Positions 1 to 4,801 of a stretch of 7,014 nt of DNA are shown one piece after another. The first letter of the stretch is position 1; each line of letters opens with the position of its first letter. The notes below the pieces were generated by a model. That model saw only the letters and a program-made list of their open reading frames with translations. It had not been told where the DNA came from and did not search any database. This DNA comes from Bacillota bacterium (GTDB lineage Bacteria > Bacillota > Clostridia > Oscillospirales > Acutalibacteraceae). Location of the stretch: NCBI GenBank assembly GCA_023460155.1, contig JAEWRF010000018.1, positions 1-7,014 of the forward strand, in the 5' to 3' direction. Position numbers and translations under genes: made by a program.

Positions 1-328
1 CTTTAACACCATAGGAATACAGAGGGCCATACACACCATCCATACCCTTCTGTTCACCCACAACGCTGTAATCGTTGCATGGAAAGCCGAACGCCAACGC
101 ATCAATAGGTGCTAGCTTTGTCATATCAAACTTTCGAATATCTTCATGGTATACTGTTTCCGGGTGATTTGGACATATATTACGACGGTAAGTTTCGCAG
201 GTATCATTATCATAATCATTTGCCCACTGATGAATAATACCAAAATTTTCATCTGCAATGTGTGCATTCATAGCTCCCCACGCAATGCCGCCCGGCCCAC
301 AGAATAATTCGCCTAAATGATATATCAT
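1..328 (-). CDS. DNA (cytosine-5-)-methyltransferase, N-terminal part (cut by window edge)
   Basis: The minus-strand frame from an ATG at 328 stays open to the window edge, giving 109 visible residues. Residues 6-14 (GELFCGPGG) are the AdoMet-binding motif I of C5 methyltransferases. Residues 80-88 (FGFPCNDYS) are motif IV, with Cys84 the expected catalytic nucleophile that attacks C6 of the target cytosine; Asn follows where many relatives have Gln. The following GEQKG and GPLYSYG stretches are also typical of the family. The start is supported by AGAGGT (plus strand 336-341) seven bases upstream. The gene begins 14 bp after the stop of the XRE regulator and is probably co-transcribed with it. 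The target-recognition domain lies outside the window, so specificity cannot be read. Whether a restriction enzyme accompanies it, or it is an orphan phage-type or element-type methylase, is unknown from here. Confidence 0.93.
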   Translation of the reverse strand, partial: MIYHLGELFCGPGGIAWGAMNAHIADENFGIIHQWANDYDNDTCETYRRNICPNHPETVYHEDIRKFDMTKLAPIDALAFGFPCNDYSVVGEQKGMDGVYGPLYSYGVK

Positions 329-342
329 ATTATTTACCTCTT

Positions 343-669
343 TTAATTGTGGCGCTTTATCAGCAAGTCAATCAGATGTTGTATGAGATGCTTTTCCTCT
401 TCATTGAGAAGATCGACGCCTTTAAAAAATCTCGCGAAATCGGCAATGGATGACTTATCTAAATATCCTGCTATCATATAAAGTGAAATAATATCAACGC
501 AGTAAAATCCAGCTAGCTTTTTTAAGTCAAAAGGTGAAGGCTCCTTGTTCTTTCCATTTTCGATTTTGCTGAGCTTAGAATCAGAAACACCTGTTGCAGC
601 ATATACATCTTTCAATGAGAGGGCTTTTTTTTCTCTCAATTCTTTCAAGTATGCCCCCAGTGTTGACAT
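343..669 (-). CDS. XRE/Cro-family helix-turn-helix repressor
   Basis: A 108-residue protein. Residues about 4-66 form an HTH_3 (XRE) domain: LGAYLKELREKKALSLKDV is helices 1-2, TGVSDSKLSKIENGK is the recognition helix region with the hallmark S-x-IE-x-GK, and the PSPFDLKKLA stretch completes the five-helix fold. The C-terminal tail (LNEEEKHLIQHLIDLLIKR) looks like one amphipathic helix, perhaps for dimerisation. I chose the ATG at 669 because AGAGGTGA (plus 674-681) precedes it by four bases; a start ten codons upstream would overlap the promoter and adds no domain. It lies directly upstream of a C5 methyltransferase gene, so it may act like the controller (C) protein of a restriction-modification operon or like a phage-type repressor. 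The promoter carries palindromes consistent with autoregulation. Target genes beyond its own operon are unknown. Confidence 0.9.
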   Translation of the reverse strand: MSTLGAYLKELREKKALSLKDVYAATGVSDSKLSKIENGKNKEPSPFDLKKLAGFYCVDIISLYMIAGYLDKSSIADFARFFKGVDLLNEEEKHLIQHLIDLLIKRHN

Positions 670-687
670 GGTATCACCTCTAAAAAT

Positions 688-716
688 AGTATAGCACAAT
701 CGCTGCGATATTGCAA
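688..716 (-). promoter_or_regulatory. Sigma-70-type promoter for XRE-methyltransferase operon
   Basis: Read on the minus strand: -35 TTGCAA (plus 711-716), a 17-bp spacer, and -10 TATACT (plus 688-693) preceded by TG one base upstream (extended -10). Transcription would start near 681, giving a leader of about a dozen bases that contains the ribosome binding site of the regulator. The spacer is occupied by the palindrome at 699-709, so repressor binding there should block RNA polymerase. No expression data are available; this rests on consensus match and position. Confidence 0.72.
699..709. promoter_or_regulatory. Operator candidate 1 (palindrome in promoter spacer)
   Basis: ATCGCTGCGAT is a perfect inverted repeat around one central base and sits between the -35 and -10 of the XRE promoter. 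The same 11-mer in the other orientation occurs at 740-750. Location and repetition suggest an operator for the adjacent XRE protein; direct binding is inferred. Confidence 0.6.
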
Positions 717-737
717 TGCAAAGTTAAATATGCTGCT

Positions 738-752
738 ATATCGCAGCGATAT
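738..752. promoter_or_regulatory. Operator candidate 2 (palindrome upstream of promoter)
   Basis: ATATCGCAGCGATAT is a 15-bp inverted repeat around a central A. Its inner 11 bases are the reverse complement of operator 1. Centre-to-centre distance is 41 bp, close to four helical turns, so two repressor dimers could sit on the same DNA face. A further perfect palindrome, ATATCTGCAGATAT, overlaps its right end at 749-762, and TTGCAATGCAA at 711-721 covers the -35. Confidence 0.55.
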
Positions 753-762
753 CTGCAGATAT

Positions 763-1090
763 AAAGCTGGATAACTGCCCCAAGTAACCTGTTCACTCTC
801 GATGATATCGGCGCTGGGACGGTTTATGAGGTTATTCGGCAACTGAAAATGATTAACTGGTTGCTGGGGACGTAAACTCCATGTTTGCGAGCGTAAAAGC
901 GAGTTACACCTTTCGTATTCTGAAAAAGCAGTCTGGGATAACCTTGGGATACATTTGGGATAACACCCAACTGAAAAGGGCAAATTCGCACGGACGACTA
1001 CAAACGATCGAGCGCCACAGACCGCATCACACCGCCATTTATTTGCATTCACGATGATTCGCAAAAAGCACCAAAACGCGCTGGCAGTGT
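763..1090. other. Gene-poor stretch between repressor promoter and tRNA fragment
   Basis: No convincing gene. The only recognisable structure is a run of three 11-bp units at 933-965. A plus-strand open stretch at about 767-880 without a start codon (containing FTLDDIGAGTVYEVIRQLK) matches no family I recognise. A second open stretch ends at a TAA at 961-963 with AVWDNLGIHLG. Both could be decayed coding sequence of a mobile element, but neither has a start and ribosome binding site. Confidence 0.5.
933..965 (+). repeat. Three tandem 11-bp units with TGGGATA core
   Basis: The core TGGGATA occurs at 934-940, 945-951 and 956-962, exactly 11 bp apart. The period is about one helical turn and not a multiple of three, which favours a protein-binding array over coding repetition. 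Two related copies (TGGGATA at 1209-1215, TGGAATA at 1221-1227) lie on the other side of the tRNA fragment. Arm-type integrase-binding sites are one possible reading; no binding protein is visible in the window. Confidence 0.5.
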
Positions 1091-1125
1091 GGAGGTCAGC
1101 GGTTCGATCCCGCTATGCTCCACCA
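1091..1125 (+). other. 3' fragment of a tRNA-Ala gene, probable attachment-site core
   Basis: The sequence holds the last part of the variable loop, a complete T-arm (stem AGCGG/CCGCT around loop TTCGATC, 1098-1114), the 3' acceptor strand ATGCTCC, discriminator A and CCA. T at 1119 is tRNA position 70, which suits the G3:U70 pair that defines alanine tRNAs, and GGTCAGCGGTTCGATCCCGC is characteristic of bacterial tRNA-Ala. No D-arm, anticodon arm or matching 5' acceptor strand (GG.GCAT) is found upstream, so this is not an intact gene. Integrative elements that use tRNA 3' ends leave exactly such a partial copy at the far end, followed by the native terminator, which is the arrangement here. 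The intact tRNA would then be to the left, beyond the window. Confidence 0.8.
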
Positions 1126-1129
1126 TAAC

Positions 1130-1164
1130 AAAACCCGCATGGCTCTAAGGCCTGCGGGTTTTTT
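1130..1164 (+). terminator. Rho-independent terminator behind the tRNA fragment
   Basis: AAAACCCGCA (1130-1139) pairs with TGCGGGTTTT (1153-1162); GGC/GCC (1141-1143 with 1150-1152) extends the stem inward past a bulged T. The 3' arm runs into six T residues (1159-1164). It lies five bases after the CCA end and is most simply the original terminator of the tRNA-Ala gene. Confidence 0.85.
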
Positions 1165-1207
1165 GTTGCCTGAATTTATTGTTCCGTAATCGACATCAAA
1201 GCAGCTT

Positions 1208-1230
1208 TTGGGATACACTTTGGAATACAT
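1208..1230 (+). repeat. Two TGGGATA-like units right of the tRNA fragment
   Basis: TTGGGATACAC followed one base later by TTGGAATACAT. These resemble the array at 944-965 (TTGGGATACAT, TTGGGATAACA) in the same orientation, with a 12-bp rather than 11-bp period. The two groups flank the tRNA-Ala fragment at roughly 125 bp and 80 bp. Confidence 0.45.
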
Positions 1231-1313
1231 CAAAAAAAATCGCCCTAGAAGCCAACGAATTCAGGAGCAAAACAATAGCTATTCTCGTTTTCGGAGGCAC
1301 TTTTCTCTCATGA

Positions 1314-1375
1314 AAGATCTCCCTGCTATTTTTGATGTGGTTGGCCAAACCTACATTTTATTTTAGCAGGGTCTT
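1314..1375. repeat. Long bipartite stem-loop
   Basis: CCCTGCTA (1321-1328) pairs with TAGCAGGG (1364-1371); the stem continues outward as AAGA/TCTT (1314-1317 with 1372-1375) past a 3-nt bulge. The 35-nt loop holds a second inverted repeat, ATGT-GGTT paired with AACC-ACAT around GGCCA, with one bulged T. It could be a terminator (TCTTTTATT follows), a structured small RNA, or a remnant of a small non-autonomous element; the sequence does not decide. Confidence 0.5.
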
Positions 1376-1445
1376 TTATTCGGCTAAAGCCATCTTCGAT
1401 TCCGGCGGCTAAGCCGGTGGTTTATTTCGGGTAGGCAAAACAATG

Positions 1446-1485
1446 AATACCCCTTGCAAGCTGATCAAGGCTTGCAAGGGGTATT
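1446..1485. terminator. Strong hairpin, probable terminator
   Basis: AATACCCCTTGCAAG (1446-1460) and CTTGCAAGGGGTATT (1471-1485) form a 15-bp perfect stem with a 10-base loop. The 3' side continues as TTGTTATTATTT, moderately U-rich; the complement reads ATTGTTTT on the other side, so it may work in both directions. No adjacent gene needing termination is recognisable. Confidence 0.6.
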
Positions 1486-1613
1486 TTGTTATTATTTGGA
1501 AAACCAGGAAGTTGCCTAACTACTGGGTTTTAATTGGTTGCGGAGGTCCACAAGTTGCCATGCTTGAATTACATATCTCACGATCGTTTTTGAAAACGAC
1601 TGCATAATGCCAC

Positions 1614-1787
1614 ATGAGGATAAAAGCTCAAATAGTCTTTCGTTGGTTGTGGTGGTCGGAAATCGGTGGACATATCGCATACTATGTGGGCCTTTGCGTG
1701 ATCGTTTGCGCGGTTACTATTTCAATTCTTACCTCATTTGAAAACCGGAACCGGTTCCGGTTTTTCATCTCTCATTTCGACATTTAG
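1614..1787 (+). CDS. Doubtful small ORF, 57 aa, one membrane segment
   Basis: ATG at 1614, TAG at 1785-1787. The product would have a basic and aromatic N-terminus (MRIKAQIVFRWLWW), a hydrophobic stretch at about residues 20-39 (HIAYYVGLCVIVCAVTISIL) able to span a membrane, and a polar tail. Against it: there is no Shine-Dalgarno sequence before the ATG, it matches no family I recognise, and its C-terminal codons run through the 24-bp palindrome at 1741-1764, which looks like a terminator. An in-frame TAA at 1605-1607 excludes a longer form. Confidence 0.18.
   Translation: MRIKAQIVFRWLWWSEIGGHIAYYVGLCVIVCAVTISILTSFENRNRFRFFISHFDI
1741..1765. terminator. 24-bp perfect palindrome with T-run, terminator-like
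   Basis: Positions 1741-1764 are perfectly self-complementary: AAAACCGGAA, CCGG, TTCCGGTTTT. As RNA this folds into a 10-bp stem with a CCGG tetraloop ending in five U residues, the form of a rho-independent terminator. It sits 25 bp before the cas -35 box and would insulate the cas operon from upstream transcription. A palindromic operator for a cas regulator is an alternative. Confidence 0.65.
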
Positions 1788-1789
1788 GA

Positions 1790-1818
1790 TTGTTCTGAGT
1801 TCTTTTGAGGGATATAAT
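1790..1818 (+). promoter_or_regulatory. Probable promoter of the cas operon
   Basis: -35 TTGTTC (1790-1795), 17-bp spacer, -10 TATAAT (1813-1818, perfect consensus). The start point would be near 1825, leaving a leader of about 110 nt before cas3. The -35 matches only the TTG half of the consensus, so strength may be modest or factor-dependent. Confidence 0.6.
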
Positions 1819-1890
1819 ATGGAAGGAAATTCATCCCAGTTAATCCTTTGGTTGCAATTTGTTTGTTGTTTATAGGACGGTGGAGAATTC

Positions 1891-1932
1891 ATGCACTTAT
1901 ATTACGGAAGCTTATTTTTACTAAAGTGGTGA
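1891..1932 (+). CDS. Possible leader peptide upstream of cas3 (13 aa)
   Basis: MHLYYGSLFLLKW with ATG at 1891 and TGA at 1930-1932. A good ribosome binding site (GGTGGAG, 1879-1885) lies five bases upstream. The stop lies inside the cas3 ribosome binding region (GGTGAGG, 1928-1934) and five bases before the cas3 ATG, a layout that permits translational coupling. It uses TTA and CTA leucine codons, unlike the GC-rich cas genes. It may be a chance ORF; no homologue is known to me. Confidence 0.3.
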   Translation: MHLYYGSLFLLKW

Positions 1933-1937
1933 GGAGC

Positions 1938-4097
1938 ATGTACATAGCCCATAAAAGCGACGACGGCCGGATGCAGACCATAGATGAGCATCTTTCCGGT
2001 ACGGCGAAACTGGCGGAAGGTTTCGCGGCTTCCTTCGGCGCAGGAGAATACGGCAACTGTGTGGGACAGCTGCACGACGCGGGAAAATATTCTGTGGAAT
2101 TTCAGAGGCATATTATGCAGAACGGTCCCAAAGTGGACCATTCCACAGCAGGTGCACAGGCTGTTTTAAAGGCATATCCAACCGGCCCCGGAAAGGTCCT
2201 GGCTTATTGCGCTGCAGGACATCATTCCGGCCTACCAGACGGCGCGGGAGAGTCCGATTCCACTCTCTCCGCTCGGCTGAAACGCCAGGTGCCAGATTTC
2301 AGCCCGTTTTACCGGGAGATTGATCTTCCGGGCCTTCTCCCGAAATCGGCGCCATCGATCCACATGATTGGGAATTGCGGCTTCACCGCTTCTTTTTTTA
2401 TACGGATGCTTTATTCTTGCTTGGTTGATGCGGATTTTCTTGACACAGAACGCTTTGTCTCCGCTGAAGCAGTCAGGAGGGGTGCCGGAGAAAGAATTCC
2501 GACTCTCTACACAAAGCTGCAAAAACATCTGGAAAAATTTGCGCATCCGATCGGAATTCTCAATGAAAGACGCTGCGAGATTCTTCATACCTGCTTGCAA
2601 AAGGCTTCAGGGCCGAAGAGCCTTTACACGCTGACAGTCCCGACGGGCGGAGGAAAGACGCTCTCCTCTCTCGCCTTCGCGCTCCGGCATGCTGTAGAGC
2701 ACGGCATGAGCAGAGTTATTTACGCGATTCCATACACCAGTATTATCGAGCAGAATGCGGCCGTGTTCCGAGATATTCTGGGGGATGAAAATGTACTGGA
2801 GCATCAGAGTAATTTCACCTTTCCGGATTGTACAGAAGATCAAGAGAGCCGGGAGCAGGAGAAACTGAAGCTTGCCTCCGAGAACTGGGAAGCTCCGATT
2901 ATTGTAACGACAAACGTGCAGTTTTTCGACTCTCTGTTCGCAAATCGCTCCTCGCGCTGTCGGAAGCTCCATAACATTGCGGGTAGCGTCATTATTTTCG
3001 ATGAGGCGCAGATGATCCCCCGAGAATATCTTCAGCCCTGTATCCGTGCAATCTCGGAGTTGGTGCTCAACTACGGCTGCACGGCGGTTCTGTGCAGCGC
3101 CACCCAGCCCGCGCTTGAGGGCCTCTTCCCGGAGGAAATAAAAAGCACGGAAATCTGCGAACGCGTTCCCGCAACCTACGAGTTTTTCCGACGCACCCGG
3201 ATGGTTCAGACCGGGGAGCTTGACGACAGAACTCTGGCGCGGGAGCTTGGCGCGCAGAATCAGGTGCTGTGTATCGTAAACACAAAAAAGCACGCGCAGG
3301 AACTTTATTTGCAGTTAAGCCATGAGGGAAGTTTTCACCTTTCCACCCTGATGACGCCGGACCACCGGAAGCGGGTGCTGAATAAGATTCGGAAACGCCT
3401 GAAAGAGGGGCGGCCCTGCCGGGTGGTTTCCACCAGTCTGATTGAGGCCGGGGTCGACGTCGATTTCCCCACCGTATACCGCGAGGAAGCGGGACTGGAT
3501 TCCGAAATTCAGGCGGCGGGGCGCTGCAACCGGGAAAACCGGCGCCCGGCAGAGGAAAGCCGGGTCGTGATTTTTCGCTCTGAGGAAAAGTACCGCAGGC
3601 ATCTTCCAACCCAGCTCAAGGCCCCGACCGATATTACGCAGATCGTGGCCGGGAAATACGAAGATATTGCGTCTCCCGAGGCGATCCGCTGCTATTTCGA
3701 AACGATGTACCGCGTCTCCGGCGATCAGCTCGACAAAGAGAACATTGTGGAGCAGTTTGAACGGGGAGCGGCGGACAATTTCAATTTTCCGTTTGCCTCC
3801 ATTGCGGACAAATTTCACCTGATTGACACGGAGCAAAAGCCAATTCTTGTTCCCAAAGGACCCGAAGTGCAGGCGCTTCTTCTTCGGCTTCGCGGCGGGG
3901 AACGGAGTCGGGAACTGTTCCGGGCGCTCAACCCCTACTGCGTTAATGTGTACCGGACTCATTTTCAATCTCTGTATGATTCCGGAAAAATCGAATTGCT
4001 GAACAACGGGTTAGCCGTTTTGGCCGATCCGGGTGCCTATTCGGAGGAAACGGGGCTTTCCTTTCAATCGGATTCAGGAGTTGCCTATCTTGTATAG
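1938..4097 (+). CDS. cas3: CRISPR-associated nuclease-helicase Cas3 (type I-C, HD + DEAD-like)
   Basis: A 719-residue protein that, once recruited by target-bound Cascade, nicks and unwinds DNA and degrades it with 3'-5' polarity. The N-terminal HD nuclease shows His18, the His46-Asp47 pair (LHDAGK), His68 (VDHSTAGA), His95-His96 (AGHHSGLPDG) and an Asp at 164 or 166 as metal-binding candidates. The SF2 helicase follows: Walker A PTGGGKT at 235-241, motif Ia AIPYTSIIEQN at 263-273, Walker B DEAQ at 355-358, SAT at 387-389, motif V STSLIEAGVDVDFP at 498-511, motif VI QAAGRCNR at 525-532, then a C-terminal domain to 719. The DEAQ form, rather than DEAH, is usual for I-C. I chose the ATG at 1938 (GGTGA 1928-1932, five bases upstream); an in-frame TTG at 1848 would add 30 residues that do not fit the family. 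It is intact, with all motifs present, and is the first gene of the operon, 44 bp before cas5c. Confidence 0.97.
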   Translation: MYIAHKSDDGRMQTIDEHLSGTAKLAEGFAASFGAGEYGNCVGQLHDAGKYSVEFQRHIMQNGPKVDHSTAGAQAVLKAYPTGPGKVLAYCAAGHHSGLPDGAGESDSTLSARLKRQVPDFSPFYREIDLPGLLPKSAPSIHMIGNCGFTASFFIRMLYSCLVDADFLDTERFVSAEAVRRGAGERIPTLYTKLQKHLEKFAHPIGILNERRCEILHTCLQKASGPKSLYTLTVPTGGGKTLSSLAFALRHAVEHGMSRVIYAIPYTSIIEQNAAVFRDILGDENVLEHQSNFTFPDCTEDQESREQEKLKLASENWEAPIIVTTNVQFFDSLFANRSSRCRKLHNIAGSVIIFDEAQMIPREYLQPCIRAISELVLNYGCTAVLCSATQPALEGLFPEEIKSTEICERVPATYEFFRRTRMVQTGELDDRTLARELGAQNQVLCIVNTKKHAQELYLQLSHEGSFHLSTLMTPDHRKRVLNKIRKRLKEGRPCRVVSTSLIEAGVDVDFPTVYREEAGLDSEIQAAGRCNRENRRPAEESRVVIFRSEEKYRRHLPTQLKAPTDITQIVAGKYEDIASPEAIRCYFETMYRVSGDQLDKENIVEQFERGAADNFNFPFASIADKFHLIDTEQKPILVPKGPEVQALLLRLRGGERSRELFRALNPYCVNVYRTHFQSLYDSGKIELLNNGLAVLADPGAYSEETGLSFQSDSGVAYLV

Positions 4098-4141
4098 AAG
4101 TGCGGCAGAGAAAACCGCCGGATTATGAAAGGAGTGGTTTT

Positions 4142-4801
4142 ATGGGTTATGGAGTGAGGGTGGAAGTCTGGGGCCCGCTGGCGCTGTTCTGCCGGCCGGA
4201 AATGAAAGCGGAGCGCGTTTCCTACGACGTGATGACGCCCTCCGCCGCGCGAGGCATTCTGGAGGCAGTCTACTGGAAGCCTGAGATAATGTATCGGATC
4301 GACCGGATCTATGTGTGCAATCCGATCCGGTTCACGAACATCCGCCGAAACGAGGTTTCCGCCAAGCTGCCGCGCGGTGATGGGCTGGCTGCTTTAAAAG
4401 GGGAAAAGATTCCGTATCTGTACGCGCCGGAGGTCATCCAGCAGCGTGCCTCGATGCTGCTAAAGGATGTGCGGTATGTGATCGACGCCCATTTTGAGCT
4501 GACGGGCAAGGGCGGCGAGCGGGATTCGGAGGAAAAGCACTACGCGATTCTGATGCGCAGGCTGAAGAACGGGCAGTGCTTTCACCACCCCTGTTTCGGC
4601 TGCCGGGAATTTTCGGCATCATTCCGTCTGTTCGAAAGCCAGACCGTTCCCACCGCGCCGGAAAACATGGGAGAACGCGACCTCGGCTACATGCTGTACG
4701 ACATGGACTATTCGAACCGGGAGGACATCCGACCGATGTTTTTCCGCGCCGTAATGAAGGACGGCAGGATCGACGTCGCGGGCAGCGAGGTGAAAGTATG
4801 A
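4142..4801 (+). CDS. cas5c: Cas5c (Cas5d), crRNA-processing endoribonuclease of type I-C
   Basis: A 219-residue RAMP protein. In type I-C, which lacks Cas6, Cas5c cleaves pre-crRNA at the base of the repeat hairpin and stays on the 5' handle in Cascade. The N-terminal strand GYGVRVEVWGPLALF and the TPSAARGILEAVYWKP motif (32-46) identify the family. Tyr44 and the Lys132-His133 pair occupy the places of the catalytic Tyr, Lys and His known from Bacillus halodurans Cas5d; this equivalence is by motif, not by alignment. The FHHPCFGCREF segment (147-157) is the conserved region with paired Cys. The start at 4142 is set by AAAGGAG (4128-4134) seven bases upstream; the frame is open 14 codons further back to 4100 but without support. 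The last base pairs overlap the cas8c start as ATGA, so translation is coupled. It appears complete and functional. Confidence 0.96.
   Translation: MGYGVRVEVWGPLALFCRPEMKAERVSYDVMTPSAARGILEAVYWKPEIMYRIDRIYVCNPIRFTNIRRNEVSAKLPRGDGLAALKGEKIPYLYAPEVIQQRASMLLKDVRYVIDAHFELTGKGGERDSEEKHYAILMRRLKNGQCFHHPCFGCREFSASFRLFESQTVPTAPENMGERDLGYMLYDMDYSNREDIRPMFFRAVMKDGRIDVAGSEVKV

Larger units (their letters stand above)
1165..1789. other. Long intergenic stretch rich in inverted repeats
   Basis: About 620 bp with no convincing protein gene. It contains TGGGATA-like repeats (1208-1230), a long bipartite hairpin (1314-1375), a small GC hairpin (CCGGC/GCCGG, 1402-1417), a 15-bp perfect stem (1446-1485), a short inverted repeat with TCGTTTT/AAAACGA arms (1584-1599), a doubtful 57-aa ORF and a 24-bp palindrome (1741-1764). 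No CRISPR repeats, insertion-sequence ends or tRNA genes were seen. Confidence 0.6.

Noticed and set aside
355..358. DEAQ instead of DEAH in Cas3 (residue numbers) as a sign of inactivation
   Set aside because: DEAQ is a common form in type I-C Cas3; the other helicase and HD residues are intact.
835..963. C-terminal fragment of a tyrosine integrase ending AVWDNLGIHLG
   Set aside because: Position beside an attachment site is suggestive, but the frame is short and has no catalytic Arg, His or Tyr motif; it cannot be supported from sequence alone.
645..1064. 139-aa minus-strand ORF spanning the XRE promoter
   Set aside because: It overlaps the start and promoter of the XRE gene in another frame, has no ribosome binding site, resembles no family, and crosses the repeat array.
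1060..1125. Complete tRNA gene
   Set aside because: Only the T-arm and 3' acceptor strand exist; no matching 5' acceptor, D-arm or anticodon arm lies upstream.
1848..1937. N-terminal extension of Cas3 from a TTG
   Set aside because: The TTG has no Shine-Dalgarno sequence, and the 30 added residues are unlike Cas3; the ATG at 1938 has a proper site and the normal family N-terminus.
1165..1937. CRISPR array or leader upstream of cas3
   Set aside because: No direct repeat of about 30 bp with regular spacing and no I-C-type repeat hairpin is present; the array is probably beyond the right edge.
2607..3968. Long minus-strand ORFs (228, 180 and 217 aa) opposite cas3
   Set aside because: Antisense frames in GC-rich coding DNA; compositionally odd (Arg/Pro rich), no motifs, and the sense strand carries all Cas3 motifs.
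4576..4797. 74-residue upstream extension of Cas8c
   Set aside because: It lies wholly in cas5c in another frame; the ATGA overlap start at 4798 has a good ribosome binding site and the family N-terminus.
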